From: Bacteroidota bacterium
Lineage (GTDB): Bacteria; Bacteroidota; Ignavibacteria; Kapaibacteriales; HRBIN21
Assembly (NCBI GenBank): GCA_030550275.1
Contig: JAUQPR010000004.1
Span: forward strand, 112,707 to 176,706
Reading direction: 5' to 3'
Length of the DNA stretch: 64,000 bases
The position numbers and the translations under genes are program-made. Numbering within the stretch: position 1 is the first letter of the stretch; each line of letters begins with the position of its first letter. Positions 35,968 to 44,449 of this stretch are shown here, piece after piece. The notes under the pieces are model-generated. The model did not search any database. It had not been told where the DNA came from and saw only the letters and a program-made list of their open reading frames with translations.

Positions 35968-36337
35968 GCTGCTTTTGGCAACGTGGCTGCTGCTGGTGGG
36001 CTGCACGAGCACGCCGTTGACCCCTGAGCCGCCGCCGGTGGTCTTTCCCGATAGCGCCGTTAGCTTCCGGCTCCATGTACAGCCCTTCCTGCGGCAAGGG
36101 TGTGCTTTTGCCGGATGCCATAGTAGTGCAAGCCGAGCCGGTGGCGTGGCGTTGGAGGAGTATGCACAGTTATGGGAGCGCCCGGGGCTGGTGATCCCTG
36201 GGGTGCCCGAGCAGAGCCTCCTGGTGCAGTTGCTGGAGGGGCAGTTGCCGCATCTGCCGGACCTGCGGGCGCGCACGACCGAAAACCAGCGGCGGGGCGT
36301 GCGCCGCTGGATTGCCGAAGGGGCACAGAACAATTAG
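35921..36337 (+). CDS. Small lipoprotein with C-x4-CH heme-like motif
   Basis: A 138-residue protein. The n-region RRRR followed by [14 protein letters not shown] gives a lipoprotein signal with lipobox LVGC, which requires a start inside the end of panB (ATG 35921 or 35924; overlap about 45 bases). The mature part reads [22 protein letters not shown], a C-x4-CH motif, then [11 protein letters not shown] and [10 protein letters not shown], resembling the small cytochrome-like lipoproteins of Bacteroidota and Planctomycetota that precede carbohydrate or oxidation modules. Covalent heme binding by C-x4-CH is less common than CxxCH, so it may be a degenerate or metal-binding form. TTAG overlap with the convergent dehydrogenase. 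Confidence 0.68.
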   Translation: MMSAHSVSLRRRRATELLLATWLLLVGCTSTPLTPEPPPVVFPDSAVSFRLHVQPFLRQGCAFAGCHSSASRAGGVALEEYAQLWERPGLVIPGVPEQSLLVQLLEGQLPHLPDLRARTTENQRRGVRRWIAEGAQNN

Positions 36338-37698
36338 GCGATGCAGACAGTCTTGATGTTCACAAACTCCCGAATCCCAAAGTGCGACAGCTCGCGCCCG
36401 TAGCCGGAGTGCTTGATGCCACCGAAGGGAAGCCGTGGGTCGGAGCGCACGTAGGCATTGACAAAGCAGGAACCCGCATGGAGACGGCGCGCAATGCGTT
36501 CGCCGCGCTCCCGGTCGCGTGTGAACACCGCCGCTCCCAGCCCGTAGCGCGAGGCATTTGCCAATGCGATGGCTTCGGCTTCATCCCGTGCGGGGACAAT
36601 GGCTGCAACCGGACCGAAGGTCTCCTCCTCGAATGCTGCCATCCCTGGGCGTACGTCGGTGAGCACCGTCGGAGGGTAAAACCAGCCAGGGAGGTTGGGA
36701 ACCTGACCGCCGAGTAGCAGTCGGGCACCCTGCTCAAGGCTCTGGACGACCTGCCGGTGGAGCGTGTCGCGCAGATCTTGGCGGGCTAATGGACCGAGGG
36801 CAACACCACTTTCGTACGGAGAGCCCATGCGGCACTGCCGGAAGGCTTCGACGAGCGCCTCTTCGAAGGCTTTGCGGATGGGCTCGACCACGATGAAGCG
36901 CTTGGCGGCAATGCAACTCTGCCCACTGTTGATGAGACGCGCGGTGACGCAGGTCTCAACGGTGGCTTCCAGCTCGGCATCCTCCAACACGATGTACGGG
37001 TCGCTTCCCCCTAATTCCAGGACGCACTTCTTGAGTGCTGCTCCGGCGCGGGAAGCCACTGCCTGACCCGCGCGCGGGCTTCCTGTGAGCGTCACGGCGG
37101 CGATAGCAGGGTGCTCAATGAGCGCACCCACACGCTCGGTGTTGACGAAGAGGAGCTGCAGGACCCCATCGGGGAACCCCGCATCGCGGAACAGCCCTTC
37201 CAAGGCGAGCGCAGTTGCGGGAACATTGGGGGCATGCTTGAGCACAATCGTATTCCCTGCCATCAGCGCTGCAGCCCCGAAGCGGAACACCTGCCAAAAG
37301 GGGAAGTTCCAGGGCATGATGGCCAAGATGCAGCCCAACGGCTCGAATGCAACGTAGCTGCGCTGGAATTCGGTCGGCACAACTTCGGGGCGGAGAAACG
37401 CCTCGGCGTTGTCTGCGTAGTAATCACACACCCAGGCGCATTTCTCCACCTCGGCGATCCCCTGTGGGAGGAGCTTGCCCATCTCTTCGGCGAAGAGTTC
37501 GGCATACTGCTGTGCCCGCTCTCGCAGGAGTACGGCGAGGCGCCGGAGATAGCTGCTCCGTTCGGCGATGTCCAGCTCTGCCCAGCGCTGCGCGGCTGCC
37601 ACCGCCTGCTGCAGGCGCTGCTCAACTTCGGCATCGGAGTGCTCCTCATAGCGGCGCAGCAACTGCCCTGTCAGTGGGGACACGCTGGCGAATTCCAT
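36334..37698 (-). CDS. Succinate-semialdehyde dehydrogenase (NAD(P)+)
   Basis: A 454-residue aldehyde dehydrogenase of the GabD1/Sad type. The N terminus MEFASVSPLTGQLLRRYEEH is typical of this short subgroup. PWNFPFWQVFRF near residue 132, LKHAPNVPATA, TLTGSPRAGQAVASRAG near residue 210, the glutamate-containing LELGGSDPYIVLED near residue 234, catalytic Cys in NSGQSCIAAKRFIV near residue 268, EETFGPVAAI near residue 363 and LPFGGIKHSGYGREL near residue 420 are present. It oxidises succinate semialdehyde to succinate, possibly from a GABA or 2-oxoglutarate shunt. ATG 37698 lies 28 bases after a -7 box on the minus strand. Confidence 0.9.
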   Translation of the reverse strand: MEFASVSPLTGQLLRRYEEHSDAEVEQRLQQAVAAAQRWAELDIAERSSYLRRLAVLLRERAQQYAELFAEEMGKLLPQGIAEVEKCAWVCDYYADNAEAFLRPEVVPTEFQRSYVAFEPLGCILAIMPWNFPFWQVFRFGAAALMAGNTIVLKHAPNVPATALALEGLFRDAGFPDGVLQLLFVNTERVGALIEHPAIAAVTLTGSPRAGQAVASRAGAALKKCVLELGGSDPYIVLEDAELEATVETCVTARLINSGQSCIAAKRFIVVEPIRKAFEEALVEAFRQCRMGSPYESGVALGPLARQDLRDTLHRQVVQSLEQGARLLLGGQVPNLPGWFYPPTVLTDVRPGMAAFEEETFGPVAAIVPARDEAEAIALANASRYGLGAAVFTRDRERGERIARRLHAGSCFVNAYVRSDPRLPFGGIKHSGYGRELSHFGIREFVNIKTVCIA

Positions 37699-37725
37699 CG
37701 CTCCACCCAAACCGTGGCACTGGTT

Positions 37726-37733
37726 CAAAACTA
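37726..37733 (-). promoter_or_regulatory. -7 promoter box TAGTTTTG
   Basis: Exact TAnnTTTG match on the minus strand, 28 bases before the ATG of the succinate-semialdehyde dehydrogenase; part of a 172-base divergent region. Confidence 0.55.
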
Positions 37734-37785
37734 CGAACCATGCGCAGGAGTGTGCAGCCTTGTGCGGCGTATGTGGGCAACGCTG

Positions 37786-37793
37786 TATTTTTG
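37786..37793 (+). promoter_or_regulatory. -7 promoter box TATTTTTG
   Basis: Exact TAnnTTTG match followed by CAGCCG, 78 bases before ATG 37871. The start is supported by the ribosome site GGAGGG at 37861-37866. Confidence 0.6.
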
Positions 37794-37870
37794 CAGCCGG
37801 TGGGAACGGGTGAGGGCGTACAAGCTGTATGCAAACCGTTGTGTCTCACAATGCCCGTGCGGAGGGAGTG

Positions 37871-40834
37871 ATGAAGCTTTCCAGCGCACTTGTTAGCGTT
37901 CTGCTCACCACAGTGGGGCTGCTTGCAGGGCAGAAGATTTGGGCACCACCAGTTACCGATGAGGTCCGTCCGGAGCTCCAGCAATGGCACGACCCGCGCA
38001 ACTGGCGTCCGTATGGGGTTCCGGGCAAGGAGGACGATGTTGTCATCCGCACATGGATCTTTGTCTCCCAGCCAGCCGAGTGCCGGCGGCTGACAATCTC
38101 CCGTGCAACGCTGACACTGAAGGCACCGTTGACTGTCTGGCAGGATGCGCTCATTACCAACTTTGCGCTTGTGGATCCGCAGAGTCCGCAAGCACGCTTG
38201 CGCGTTCTCGGCACAACCGAGCTCAACGGAACGCTGTTGGTACCGGAGGAGCGGGAATTCGCCGAATGCTATGAGCTGGATGCAGCACGGCTCATTGTCC
38301 GCGATCTGGGCGTTGTGCTGCCGCTGCGCGAGGGCAAAGAGTACGCGGGGATCCCGGGCAGCGCCCCGCTGAAGGACTGGCGCAAGGTGCAAATCCCACC
38401 TGGGATCGCCACGTTGAGGACATGGGATGGCGGCGCGGGCACAAACAACTGGAATGACGCGGCGAACTGGAACCCCGATGGGGTCCCGATCAACGGGGAC
38501 AACATCACCATCAACACCAGCGTGAACGTGAATGTGAACCTTGCGGCATCAGTCAATCTCAACGGTGGTGCCAACAATATCGCCACAGCGAACAACACAA
38601 CGGTGACCCTGACCATGAACCCCAGCGGGAACTACATTCTGCAGTTCTCCGCGGGGGGTGTGACACACAACTACGGCACGGGCACGAACTCTTCGGTAAC
38701 CTTTACCCACGCAGCAGACAACACCCCAGGGCGCTTCTCCTTCCAGGGCAATCTCGCAACGCACAACTACGGCAACGTGACCTTTGAGGTGCGCGGAGCA
38801 GCCTTCGCCGGTGCCGGCGGCAACTACACCTTCGGGGTAAACTCCTCCTACACGTACGGCAACACCACCGTATGGTACCGGCGCAACGGAGACCAATCGG
38901 TTGCCTCCTCCTTCCCCGGCGATGGAGCAAACTTCCAGACCTTGCGCTTCAGCGGCTCGGGGACAAAGACACTGGAACCGGGCACCTGCAATGTGAACAC
39001 CATCGTGCTGGACAATGATAACTTCGCACTCGATACGCAGTTCGACACCGATGGCTTCAACGTTACCAACACGCCCACGACGCAATCCAACAACACCTAT
39101 ATCGTACGCGGCTGGATCGGCACGAACTATGCCGGCTTCGGCACGACGTGGAACGGGACGGTCCGCTTCATCACCTTCAACATCAACCAGAACCTGCCCA
39201 GTGGCTACACCTTCAACGGGACGGTAAAGCTGGAGGGCAACAACACGACCAAGAATATGACGGGGGACTTTGCGGCAGCCACCGTTATCGTGGGTACGGG
39301 CAGCGATAACGTCATCCTGAACATGGCGGGCTACAAAATCAACCCTGTCAGCGGCTCCAATAGCGTGACGGTCAAATCTGGTGCAACGCTGCGAATCCCC
39401 AACGCGCCAGGGGCTTCGCCAGACCTGCCGGGTGTGGGCTTTACGAGCCTGACCCTGGAGCCGAACTCTACGGTCGTCTACAACCGCAATGGCAACCAGA
39501 ACATCTTCAACACGACCTACTGGAACCTCCAGCTCACCACGGGTGGGACGAAGACCTTTCCGCAGGCAGACGTAACGGTCAAGGGCACACTCACAGTCGG
39601 CAGTGGCGCCAAGGGCACAACCCAAGGCACGTACAAGGTGATTTTGGACCGCACCACAGGAGCGACACTTTCGGAAACCGCTACCGGCGATGATGGAAAG
39701 CTGTACGGAACGGTGGAAGCTACAGAGACCATAAACACTGCTGGCACAACCTACAGCTTCGGCAATATTGGGCTGAGTATCACTACGGGCAGCAGTACGA
39801 CAAACTTCCTGGGCACGACGACGGTAACCCGATGGCTGGGTTCCCCCTTTGTTCGGGATTTCTCCAACGTGCTCGGACCTGGCGTTCCTGGGAATGTCTT
39901 GCGCGGCTATAAGCTCATCGCCGCAAACCAGGGGAATGTGAGCGGGCACGATATTACGCTCTCGTACAACCCGAACAACTCCGTTGAGCTCAATGGACAA
40001 AACGCCACCGCTATGCGGGTCTATCGCTGGGTGGGACACGGCTTTACAGACCTCTTCCCGCGAGCCAGCGATCTGAGCTGGTTCGGCTATGCGATGGGCT
40101 CCAGCAGCTCGGTCACGGTCGCGCTGTCAACCTTCCAAGGGACCGGGCAGACCCCGATTGACCCCGCCTACGGGAACATCAATGGGGAGTTCTACTTCTC
40201 CAATGGGCGGACGGGCGATTTTGCGCTGCCAGTGCAGTTGGAGTACATGCGCTGCGAGCCATTGCGGGAGGGCATTGTGCTGCGCTGGAGGACGGCATCG
40301 GAGGAGCGCAACCGAGGCTTCCTGTTGTGGCGCCAGGAGGGCGACGGTGGAGATGGCAGCTATGAGCTGATTGCCTCCTACGAGACCCATCCAGAGCTTC
40401 GCGGAATGGGCTCCAGCCCCGTCGGACGGGAGTACCGCACCGTGGATGATGCCCGTGAGCTGCAGCGCGGACAGCGCTACACCTACGTCCTGGAGAGCGT
40501 GGATGAGGATGGGACGCGCCACCTGCTCAAGACTCTCAGCGTTGTGTACGACTATCCCGAAGCTCCGCAGGTCCATATTGCGCCCAGCGTTGGCGAGAGC
40601 GGAGATATGCGGCTGCTCCTGCGCCTGCCCACCGAAGCGGTTGCCGACGTAGCAGTCTACGGGCTTGACGGACGTGTGCTGTGGAGCCAGCAGGCAGCGG
40701 TATCGGGTGCAGAGGAGAGCCTGCGCCTTCCGTTGACAAGCCTTGTTCCGGGCGCCTACTTCTACAGCGTCGTGTTGCGCACAACCAACGGGGAGCTGCA
40801 CACGGCGCACGGGCGCTTCCTGATTCTGCGCTGA
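37871..40834 (+). CDS. Large secreted adhesin-like protein with T9SS sorting domain
   Basis: A 987-residue surface protein. Signal peptide MKLSSALVSVLLTTVGLLAGQ. Residues 35-120 start with WHDPRNWRPYGVPGKEDDVVI and resemble a G8/right-handed beta-helix cap. Residues 190-690 are Asn/Thr/Gly-rich, low in charge, starting TWDGGAGTNNWNDAANWNPDG, typical of Bacteroidota beta-helix adhesins. Residues about 795-890 are fibronectin III-like (GIVLRWRTASEERNRGFLLWR), a module usually placed just before T9SS signals, and 900-987 are the sorting domain (VAVYGLDGRVLWSQQ, GAYFYSVVLR). Start chosen from GGAGGG and the signal peptide. Base composition in the middle is richer in A and C than the neighbours because of Asn/Thr codons. 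Confidence 0.82.
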   Translation: MKLSSALVSVLLTTVGLLAGQKIWAPPVTDEVRPELQQWHDPRNWRPYGVPGKEDDVVIRTWIFVSQPAECRRLTISRATLTLKAPLTVWQDALITNFALVDPQSPQARLRVLGTTELNGTLLVPEEREFAECYELDAARLIVRDLGVVLPLREGKEYAGIPGSAPLKDWRKVQIPPGIATLRTWDGGAGTNNWNDAANWNPDGVPINGDNITINTSVNVNVNLAASVNLNGGANNIATANNTTVTLTMNPSGNYILQFSAGGVTHNYGTGTNSSVTFTHAADNTPGRFSFQGNLATHNYGNVTFEVRGAAFAGAGGNYTFGVNSSYTYGNTTVWYRRNGDQSVASSFPGDGANFQTLRFSGSGTKTLEPGTCNVNTIVLDNDNFALDTQFDTDGFNVTNTPTTQSNNTYIVRGWIGTNYAGFGTTWNGTVRFITFNINQNLPSGYTFNGTVKLEGNNTTKNMTGDFAAATVIVGTGSDNVILNMAGYKINPVSGSNSVTVKSGATLRIPNAPGASPDLPGVGFTSLTLEPNSTVVYNRNGNQNIFNTTYWNLQLTTGGTKTFPQADVTVKGTLTVGSGAKGTTQGTYKVILDRTTGATLSETATGDDGKLYGTVEATETINTAGTTYSFGNIGLSITTGSSTTNFLGTTTVTRWLGSPFVRDFSNVLGPGVPGNVLRGYKLIAANQGNVSGHDITLSYNPNNSVELNGQNATAMRVYRWVGHGFTDLFPRASDLSWFGYAMGSSSSVTVALSTFQGTGQTPIDPAYGNINGEFYFSNGRTGDFALPVQLEYMRCEPLREGIVLRWRTASEERNRGFLLWRQEGDGGDGSYELIASYETHPELRGMGSSPVGREYRTVDDARELQRGQRYTYVLESVDEDGTRHLLKTLSVVYDYPEAPQVHIAPSVGESGDMRLLLRLPTEAVADVAVYGLDGRVLWSQQAAVSGAEESLRLPLTSLVPGAYFYSVVLRTTNGELHTAHGRFLILR

Positions 40835-40909
40835 GAGGGAAGCCGCTGGGTGCTGTAAGCCTGGTGTGCCCCAGGGGGTGTGCAGTAGCATAAGAGCCAA
40901 GGACGGAGT

Positions 40910-42766
40910 GTGCTGCTCATCGCGGCACTGGTGGTGACGCTTGCAGAGCCGGCGCTTCGGGCAGACACGCTCAAGGAACTGCACATCCTTGCGCCGCCCT
41001 CCTCCCACGGTAGCCTTGGAGGGGTAATCCAGTGGGATACGCTGCTGACGAAGCAGCAGATTGTGCGCCTTCCATTCAGCGGCTTGAGCGATTGCCTGAG
41101 CCGGCTTCCACAGTACCTCCCTGTGCATTTCGGCGAGACCGCCGCGTGGCATCAGTTGCGTTTCGGTGCGATTCCGCCGCGCGGTGTTGCACTGGAGCTG
41201 GGGGCGCGTCCCTGGAGTGATCCAGTCGTAGGGCTCATCTCCCCTGAGCTGTATCCGCCGGAGTTCGTGGAGCGCATCGAAGCCGTCTGGGGAAGCAGAG
41301 CGGTTGTGCTGGGGTGGAATAGCGCGGGAGCGCTCCTCAACATCGTGCCGGTCCGATGGCGTGCTGGACGCCCGTACAGCCGCCTCTGGTACCTCAACGC
41401 GGCGTATGGGACGGGGGGCTCCGATGGGGGCTTGAGCTGGAACTTCCACCCACGGTGGGGGGTGCACCTGGGATACCGCCGAGTGGCTTCCGGGGGGCGT
41501 TTCCCAAATGGCTGGGCAAACCTGTGGAACGTCCGCAGCGTGCTCCAGTGGACCCCGACACCGAAGCTCACGGTGACGCTGAGCGAACTCTTTACCTCCT
41601 GGAACGGCGGGCTCAATGGCGGGATTGATGTTGCCCGCACGCCGCAATGGTGGGATGAGCTCACCGCGCAGGTGCGCTTCCCTCAGCTCAATGAGCGGCT
41701 CTCCCGCCACGACGCGACTGTGGCGATGACATTCCAACAGGATAGTGCAACGACACTGAATGCCCAGCTCTGGGGAGTCCGCGCGTGGTGGGAGCAGCAG
41801 CATCGGGAGGAATTCCAGCCACCGGAGGCTGGGACGGTGCTGCCCGCTTCCGGATGGTCTACCCTGCAAATGGGGCTGCGGCTGCGCGGCGAGCATGCAG
41901 CGGCGCCTTTTGCGCTGCTGGCGGGGGTGGATCTGCTGTGGGAGCGCATCCCGAAGGAGCTTGCTGAGGGGGGCTGGAAAGGAGCACTCTACGGTCTGCT
42001 GCGGTATGCCACGCGGGGTTGGGAGGTCTACGGAGGAATGCGGCTGCTTCGGCATGTGGGGGGAACGGTCGTCGTCGGAGGCGGTGGAGCTCGAATTGCC
42101 TTGGGGGAGCATGGGTGGGGCATGCTCGATATGGCGCGGGGTGTGCGGATCGCGGCGCCGTTGGAGCAGGGGATAGCTTCGGAGGAGGTGAGGATGCTGC
42201 TGGGACAGGTGCAGTGGGGGCATGGGGGGATATGGCTGGAGGGTGGAGGAGGGATTCAGCGGCTTTTGAATGCCGTTATTGCAAGCTCCGGTACTTCCCT
42301 CCAACCCTCCCAAATCCCCAGCAACGCCACAACCGTGCTACTCCTCTGGAGCCGCACTCGATGGAGCGTGCACAACTACAGCGCTGAACTTGCCGTAACG
42401 GGAGTACTGCCATTCGAAGGAGCACAGAACCTTGCAGGGAGCCTGAGGAGCTTCCTCACAGTGGAGCGGCGCTGGGAGTTCGGGCAAGCAAGTCAGCTTT
42501 GGGTCAGCTTGACCTGGGAGCTGCTCCACCATGCCCGCCCGCTGCAATGGCTGCCGGTCGTGTGGGTTGGGGTCGTTCGGAACGACATGGACCCAGTCTG
42601 GCAGCACACAGGGGGAGAGCTTCTGGTGGGTGCACGCCTGGGGCAAGCTTTTGTGCGGCTCTGGTTGCGGAATATCTTGGGGGTTGCCTGGTATCGGGTA
42701 GCCTGGTATCCGCAGCCAGGGCGGAGCTTGCTCTTCACGCTCAGTTGGGCGTTCTGGGAGGATTAG
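40910..42766 (+). CDS. TonB-dependent-receptor-like outer-membrane barrel protein
   Basis: A 618-residue protein with signal peptide (LLIAALVVTLAEPALRA). Residues 35-150 look like a plug domain (LPFSGLSDCLSRLPQYLPVHFGETAAWHQ, SPELYPPEFVERIEAVWGSRAVVLG), close to the putative porins of Chlorobiota that carry only a plug and barrel. The remainder alternates aromatic beta strands and ends in SLLFTLSWAFWED. No TonB box or carboxypeptidase-like domain is visible. The start is uncertain: no ATG exists between the in-frame stop at 40886-40888 and the hydrophobic region, so GTG 40910 is used. An odd G-poor tract lies at 42290-42335. It shares TTAG with the porD stop. Confidence 0.7.
   Translation: MLLIAALVVTLAEPALRADTLKELHILAPPSSHGSLGGVIQWDTLLTKQQIVRLPFSGLSDCLSRLPQYLPVHFGETAAWHQLRFGAIPPRGVALELGARPWSDPVVGLISPELYPPEFVERIEAVWGSRAVVLGWNSAGALLNIVPVRWRAGRPYSRLWYLNAAYGTGGSDGGLSWNFHPRWGVHLGYRRVASGGRFPNGWANLWNVRSVLQWTPTPKLTVTLSELFTSWNGGLNGGIDVARTPQWWDELTAQVRFPQLNERLSRHDATVAMTFQQDSATTLNAQLWGVRAWWEQQHREEFQPPEAGTVLPASGWSTLQMGLRLRGEHAAAPFALLAGVDLLWERIPKELAEGGWKGALYGLLRYATRGWEVYGGMRLLRHVGGTVVVGGGGARIALGEHGWGMLDMARGVRIAAPLEQGIASEEVRMLLGQVQWGHGGIWLEGGGGIQRLLNAVIASSGTSLQPSQIPSNATTVLLLWSRTRWSVHNYSAELAVTGVLPFEGAQNLAGSLRSFLTVERRWEFGQASQLWVSLTWELLHHARPLQWLPVVWVGVVRNDMDPVWQHTGGELLVGARLGQAFVRLWLRNILGVAWYRVAWYPQPGRSLLFTLSWAFWED
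42275..42345 (+). other. GTTATTGCAAGCTCC followed by G-poor tract (copy 1)
   Basis: The 15-mer at 42275-42289 recurs exactly at 44238-44252. The next 45-50 bases are pyrimidine-rich and nearly free of G on the + strand, unlike the G-rich flanks. It encodes VIASS plus a Ser/Pro/Gln/Asn-rich loop of the barrel protein. Confidence 0.55.
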
Positions 42767-43656
42767 CGCCCCAGGAGGCGCTCGTACTCGGTGCCGTGCT
42801 TGGGATCCAGCGAGCGCAGCCGCAGTATAAGCTCCGGCGTGGCAACGCCAGAGAGCAGCTCGATGAGTTCGCGGTACTTGGCATTGAAGAGGAATTGCAG
42901 CGCAACGCTCGGCTGTGCAAGGCGGGCTTTGAAGGCGCTGAGTTCGGAGAGGAGGGAATCAAGCGTTTGCAGGGCTTCACTGCGGTCGAGGGGCAGGCGC
43001 TTAAGCACATCGTTGTGGTAACGCCACAGGAATCTGCGTAGGGGCAGGAACGAGGGGTCGAGAAGCTCGGTGCAGAGGAGCATGCGGGAGAACTCCCCAG
43101 GATTGACGAACCGCTCGAATCCCGGAACCCGCTGAGCGGCTGCAAGTTGCCCAATCTGGCATGCGGTCCGATAGTACCCCGTACCGCCGTGTTCGGTGTA
43201 GCTGTCGGCAACCAGTCCGATGCCGAGCAGCACGTAGAAGTCAATCAAGCTCAGCAGCGGGTCGTAGCGCAGAGGTTGGTAGCTCAGAAAAGCCCCACGC
43301 GAGTAGCTGAAGCTCCACTGGTCATCGGTGAGCTGCAGCACGGGGGAGGGACCGTTCGGGAGCGGAACCGCCATTTGCAGAACAAGGCGCGCGGAGTAGA
43401 GGCTGCCCGAACGCCCTGTAAGGATGACCGTCAGCTCGGTGGGGATGGGGAGATGCTCCCACGGTGCATCTCCGAAGCGCTGGGTGGTGAGGTAGAGCTG
43501 CAGGTCCTGCTCCAAGGTGGCAACGTCGTAGCGATGCTCCGGAGGAAGGGCGTCCGTGAGCACGCGTACGTTGGCTTGCAGCTCCTGTGCGGACGCAGCA
43601 GCACAGGGCAGGAGGAGAGAAAGCAGCAGCAGTGCTATATTTGCCCGCGGTTTCAT
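42763..43656 (-). CDS. porD: T9SS-associated protein PorD (DUF4835)
   Basis: A 297-residue periplasmic protein. Signal peptide MKPRANIALLLLSLLLPCAAASAQELQANV; the ELxANVxV start of the mature protein is the hallmark of DUF4835/PorD. Other family features are the segment LQLYLTTQRF near residue 55, SFSYSRGAFLSYQPLRYDPLLSLIDFYVLLGIGLVAD spanning residues about 115-150 (here only paraphrased by its key FDPL-LIDFY core), and LRRFLWRYHNDVLK near residue 225. PorD is needed for type IX secretion in Porphyromonas, though its exact part is unclear. This supports use of T9SS by the four sorting-domain proteins in the window. ATG 43656 follows a minus-strand -7 box at 43687-43694. Confidence 0.82.
   Translation of the reverse strand: MKPRANIALLLLSLLLPCAAASAQELQANVRVLTDALPPEHRYDVATLEQDLQLYLTTQRFGDAPWEHLPIPTELTVILTGRSGSLYSARLVLQMAVPLPNGPSPVLQLTDDQWSFSYSRGAFLSYQPLRYDPLLSLIDFYVLLGIGLVADSYTEHGGTGYYRTACQIGQLAAAQRVPGFERFVNPGEFSRMLLCTELLDPSFLPLRRFLWRYHNDVLKRLPLDRSEALQTLDSLLSELSAFKARLAQPSVALQFLFNAKYRELIELLSGVATPELILRLRSLDPKHGTEYERLLGR
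43636..43643 (+). promoter_or_regulatory. -7 promoter box TATATTTG
   Basis: Exact TAnnTTTG match followed by CCCGCG, 34 bases before ATG 43677. It lies inside the signal-peptide codons of the divergent porD gene. Confidence 0.6.
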
Positions 43657-43676
43657 CACCCGAGTTCGGAGAGGCA

Positions 43677-44447
43677 ATGACAGCTCCAAAAATAGCGGCT
43701 TTGGGGATTGTAGCGCTCGGAGCTCTTCCGGCAACGGCGCAGGGGCGGTTGGGAACGACGGCGCTAACTCCGGTACCACTCGAGAATCCGGCGCTTCTGA
43801 GGGCTTTCCCCGGCTGGTGGGCATGGGTGGGATACGAGCCCGCCCGCTTTGAGATGCCGGAGCTGCACTGGGTGAAGGGAGGTGTGGGAATCCCAGTGAG
43901 CCGAGAGCTTCAAGGCGAGCTCCGCACACAGCTGCGGAGTAGCCGTGCCTTTTCCGAGGGGCTCCTCCGTGCACGAGCTGCCCAGAGGCTGACGGAGCTG
44001 TTCACCGCCGGAGGCGAAATTGCCCTTTGGTACTTTGGGGCTCCGCTCGTGCCCACGAGCGCTGCGGTGGAGCTGAGTCTGGGCGTGCACGGGCAGCTCA
44101 CTTCGGCGGTGTGGGTTCAGGGGATGCTGCAGAACGTCACCCGGCAGCGGCGGGCTACACAGGCGCTCCCGCTACAGAGGATAGAGTTGGGAGTAGGGTG
44201 GCAGCAGGAGGGAGAGCTTGCGGCTGAAGTAATCGCTGTTATTGCAAGCTCCAGCACCCACCTCACCACACACCTCACCCTCAACACCACCAAAGCCACC
44301 CAACTCCAAGCCACCTTCCGCAGTTCGCCCCTTGCTCTAACCCTTCGCCTCGGAGTTGCCTTCGAGGCGTGGCTGCTGGAGGTTGAAGGCGGCTACACTG
44401 TGCCGCTGGGGTGGAGCCAGAGCCTGGCACTCTGCTACTGCTGGTAG
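43677..44447 (+). CDS. Exported barrel-like protein, unknown function
   Basis: A 256-residue protein. Signal peptide MTAPKIAALGIVALGALPATAQ; ribosome site GGAGAGG just upstream of ATG 43677. The mature sequence (NPALLRAFPGWWAWVGYEPARFEMPEL, split motifs ALLRAF and GWWAWVGY) is like the PorV/PorQ-style or DUF3308-like small barrels that begin with an N-proximal NPA/AG.GxA segment, but I cannot assign it with confidence. Aromatic strands alternate to a terminal aromatic residue (CYCW), as in outer-membrane barrels. It contains the longest of the G-poor tracts (44253-44322). Only two bases separate it from the HhH-barrel gene, so they form one unit opposite porD. Confidence 0.62.
   Translation: MTAPKIAALGIVALGALPATAQGRLGTTALTPVPLENPALLRAFPGWWAWVGYEPARFEMPELHWVKGGVGIPVSRELQGELRTQLRSSRAFSEGLLRARAAQRLTELFTAGGEIALWYFGAPLVPTSAAVELSLGVHGQLTSAVWVQGMLQNVTRQRRATQALPLQRIELGVGWQQEGELAAEVIAVIASSSTHLTTHLTLNTTKATQLQATFRSSPLALTLRLGVAFEAWLLEVEGGYTVPLGWSQSLALCYCW
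43687..43694 (-). promoter_or_regulatory. -7 promoter box TATTTTTG (porD)
   Basis: Exact TAnnTTTG match on the minus strand, 31 bases before the porD ATG, lying within the first codons of the divergent + strand gene. The two promoters therefore face each other across overlapping leaders. Confidence 0.58.
44238..44322 (+). other. GTTATTGCAAGCTCC followed by G-poor tract (copy 2)
   Basis: The same 15-mer as at 42275, then about 70 bases with only four G residues, dominated by ACC/CAC/CTC codons (Thr, His, Leu, Asn). Flanking sequence returns sharply to G-rich composition. Confidence 0.6.
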
Positions 44448-44449
44448 GG

